Shown here: positions 62,120 through 64,000 of the stretch, one piece after another
Layout of the letters: each line of letters starts with the position of its first letter
How positions within the stretch are numbered: position 1 is the first letter of the stretch
Assembly: GCF_000023065.1 (NCBI RefSeq)
Contig: NC_012691.1
Location: forward strand, 2,028,501-2,092,500
Reading direction: 5' to 3'
DNA: 64,000 nucleotides
DNA from: Tolumonas auensis DSM 9187
Lineage (GTDB): Bacteria; Pseudomonadota; Gammaproteobacteria; Enterobacterales; Aeromonadaceae
Notes under the pieces: generated by a model
What the model was told of the DNA's origin: nothing
Database searches by the model: none
What the model saw: only the letters and a program-made list of their open reading frames with translations
Position numbers and translations under genes: made by a program

Positions 62120-64000
62120 TCCAGCTTAATTTCTGAAAACCAATCATCCAGTACACGGGGGATAATAAAAAGCTCCTGTAAAGAAGCCGCGCTCATTGAA
62201 TGAGCATATTCGTGCCCCATATTTTCATGACCCATCATCGCGTCGATCAGGACAGATGGAACTCTCTTGCAAAGAAGATGAGAGCGAACAGCATGACGGT
62301 GCCAGTTGACAGGCAGAGGTAACAGATTGTCGAAGTAATGATCAAGCGATATCGGAGATATGAGTTCAATCTCATATGAAGATGACATATCAGTGATTTC
62401 TGGTTCACGGAGCCAAAATAACAGCGGGCCTTCACCGGATAATGCTATCTCTGCTGCATGCGCAATGTCTGGATATTTATATTTAAAACAGTCAGCCATA
62501 TAAAGCAGATGTTTTTCAAGAAACTTAAGTTGCTGCACGGCCAGATTAGTTAATGGGATCAAGCGGCCTGCCGGGACAGAACGTGCTTCTTTATCCGAGA
62601 TCCGAATCAAACGAGAGAGCAAACAGTAATCATGGCGTGAACCATACATTTCTGTCACTGGACGCGCAGCGGTCGACAAATTCAGGATCAACACACAATG
62701 CCGGATAAAAGCGTTATGCCAGTCTGCAAATGCCTCCGGTTTATTTCTGAGCCGCTGATTTACTTTGAGATGTGCCTGATAGGCTTGTATCAACAGTACA
62801 AATTTTTCTTTTTTAGGATAAAGACGACTGCCTATCGCATCATTAGCTTCTTCAACCTTCAATGCGATACCTAGGGAAGTGACATATTCTTGCCAGATAT
62901 CTAATAAAAAATCAGAGTAAATATAGCTGTAAGCAATAGGTGCGCATTGTTTTACCGATTTTCCGGACAGTACCCCGGTAATAGCTTGATCAACATGAGT
63001 TGCCTGTAACCAATAAACCAGAAAATTGCTGACTTGGGTGTGGGTAATTTTTATTCCGGTCTTTTTATAGATCTCAGCCAGTATTTTTGCTGTGTCTTTT
63101 TGAGTATTCAAGCGTAAATACTCAGGTTTCCAGCTAGGCAGGATCACGTCGGGTAATGGTAATGAAATAAAAAAATCAGTAGACGGTAATAGCTTACTGA
63201 GTTTTTTATGAACATTACTATTTGCAACTTTTACTAGACGCTGAAGGTAAATTTTATCCTTACCACGGATCAACCAGCAGGTGTCATTTTCCACGTTACT
63301 TTTACCGATCCGTCTGGATGCTACAGGCAATACGCCTAATTCAGCGGAAGACATCCCTAACAAAAGCTGGAAAAATAACTGCAACGCAGCGATATTGCCA
63401 CTGCACATCTGTTGCAGCAAAACACTAACCACTTTTTGTATCTGTCTGACACTGAACATGGATGAAGAACAGGGCAATGCTTGTGTACGTATAGATATAC
63501 TTTGTGCAACCGATTTAGCCTGAAGTCTTCGGGCTAAAAGATCCTGATGTTTAGTTCGCTTTTGTGAAACAAGATAAGTTTCTTTATTTCGTGTATTGCC
63601 TAGCTGTTCTTCCTCAGACCAGGGCATAGGGTATTTGCGCCCTTTTCCACATGAAATATCAGACAGAACATCAATCCGGGCATTATCCAGATGATATCGT
63701 GATACTATCTCCAGCTTTTTATCTTTTTCATCCTGAGCTCGCTCACCACTATGTTCTCTTTTAACCCTGTGCTCATAAAGCCTGTTCAGGATTTGATGTA
63801 AATTCGCTAGTTGAACTTTAACCGAATTATCCTGAACACATTTTTCACACTCTTCATGTATTGAAGAAATAATTTCATCAATACGGTCTCCAAATGAAAT
63901 GGCAGATACCGATGTTGCAAATGATGAACGCCGGTTATTCGTAAACAATCGAATATTTCTAATGGCTGTTTCAATGACTTTGTCTTCGGAAACATTGTTC
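62101..64000 (-). CDS. second large tyrosine-recombinase-like protein (5' end outside the window)
   Basis: At least 632 residues are visible; the frame is open to the right edge, so the apparent TTG start at 63948 is not the true one. The C-terminal part has recombinase residues: Arg in NLSTAARPVTEM, HxxR in NWHRHAVRSHLL, GH in MMGHENMGHEYAHS with a Tyr close by. It is translationally coupled to the 1069-residue protein. A third gene of the set, if present, would lie upstream, outside the window. Confidence 0.75.
   Translation of the reverse strand, partial: NNVSEDKVIETAIRNIRLFTNNRRSSFATSVSAISFGDRIDEIISSIHEECEKCVQDNSVKVQLANLHQILNRLYEHRVKREHSGERAQDEKDKKLEIVSRYHLDNARIDVLSDISCGKGRKYPMPWSEEEQLGNTRNKETYLVSQKRTKHQDLLARRLQAKSVAQSISIRTQALPCSSSMFSVRQIQKVVSVLLQQMCSGNIAALQLFFQLLLGMSSAELGVLPVASRRIGKSNVENDTCWLIRGKDKIYLQRLVKVANSNVHKKLSKLLPSTDFFISLPLPDVILPSWKPEYLRLNTQKDTAKILAEIYKKTGIKITHTQVSNFLVYWLQATHVDQAITGVLSGKSVKQCAPIAYSYIYSDFLLDIWQEYVTSLGIALKVEEANDAIGSRLYPKKEKFVLLIQAYQAHLKVNQRLRNKPEAFADWHNAFIRHCVLILNLSTAARPVTEMYGSRHDYCLLSRLIRISDKEARSVPAGRLIPLTNLAVQQLKFLEKHLLYMADCFKYKYPDIAHAAEIALSGEGPLLFWLREPEITDMSSSYEIELISPISLDHYFDNLLPLPVNWHRHAVRSHLLCKRVPSVLIDAMMGHENMGHEYAHSMSAASLQELFIIPRVLDDWFSEIKLECIEGW

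Overview
The window looks like a chromosome segment of a facultatively anaerobic gammaproteobacterium. The srlAEBDMR sorbitol operon, the pxpBCA 5-oxoprolinase genes, PpsR/PpsA, the E. coli-like frw/pflD/ptsA genes and a tRNA-Leu/tRNA-His pair all point there. Aeromonadales (for example a Tolumonas-like organism) is my best guess, but it rests on gene content only.

Left part (1-21.7 kb): the 5' end of a DUF3737 gene and a NepI-like exporter; a 48-codon small gene with its own terminator; a decapitated alpha/beta-hydrolase; a pxpB-pxpC-pxpA-NRAMP operon opposite a winged-helix regulator; an operon for an amino-acid-type ABC importer (binding protein, fused permease-ATPase), a GntR/FCD regulator and a DUF1989 enzyme, with a FadR-type operator in front; a secreted trypsin-like protease; a DMT exporter opposite an AraC regulator; a cysteine-rich secreted protein; a hipBA toxin-antitoxin pair with two identical palindromic operators; and a complete sorbitol PTS operon.

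Boundary and junk zone (22.0-27.6 kb): a tRNA operon, Arg(UCU)-His(GUG)-Leu(UAG), whose first gene is cut, so that only the 3' part of tRNA-Arg remains. This is the signature of an integrative element. Beyond it lie fragments of unrelated genes (doc, a MocR-type regulator, cysI, a group II intron reverse transcriptase), a split fic gene, hicAB, and an intact IS630-type insertion sequence with a TA target duplication.

Metabolic cluster (27.6-55.9 kb): this is the most interesting part. It is an enlarged version of the E. coli ptsA-frwCB-pflDC-frwD / fsaB-gldA genes. It holds a PflD-type glycyl radical enzyme and its activase, fructose-family PTS components with three EIIC domains, a HPr-EI-EIIA fusion, a fructose-6-phosphate aldolase, GldA, an aquaglyceroporin, acetate kinase, PEP synthase with its regulator PpsR, fructose-1,6-bisphosphatase, a ROK kinase, an iron/2-oxoglutarate dioxygenase, three AraC regulators (one with a PocR sensor domain), a Gfo/Idh oxidoreductase and a KdsD/GutQ isomerase. 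From the published role of PflD/FsaB/GldA in E. coli, it most plausibly ferments 1,5-anhydrohexitols. The route is uptake as the 6-phosphate, radical ring opening to 1-deoxyfructose 6-phosphate, aldol cleavage to glyceraldehyde 3-phosphate plus hydroxyacetone, and reduction of the latter to 1,2-propanediol. Only one triose phosphate is gained per sugar and the PTS spends one PEP, so linked PEP synthase and Fbp genes make biochemical sense. A conserved block of about 48 bp with a CRP-like half precedes three of the transcription units.

Right part (56-64 kb): an integration module with an XRE repressor opposite an excisionase-like gene, a tyrosine integrase, an HD-domain protein, and two very large overlapping tyrosine-recombinase-like genes, the last running off the window.
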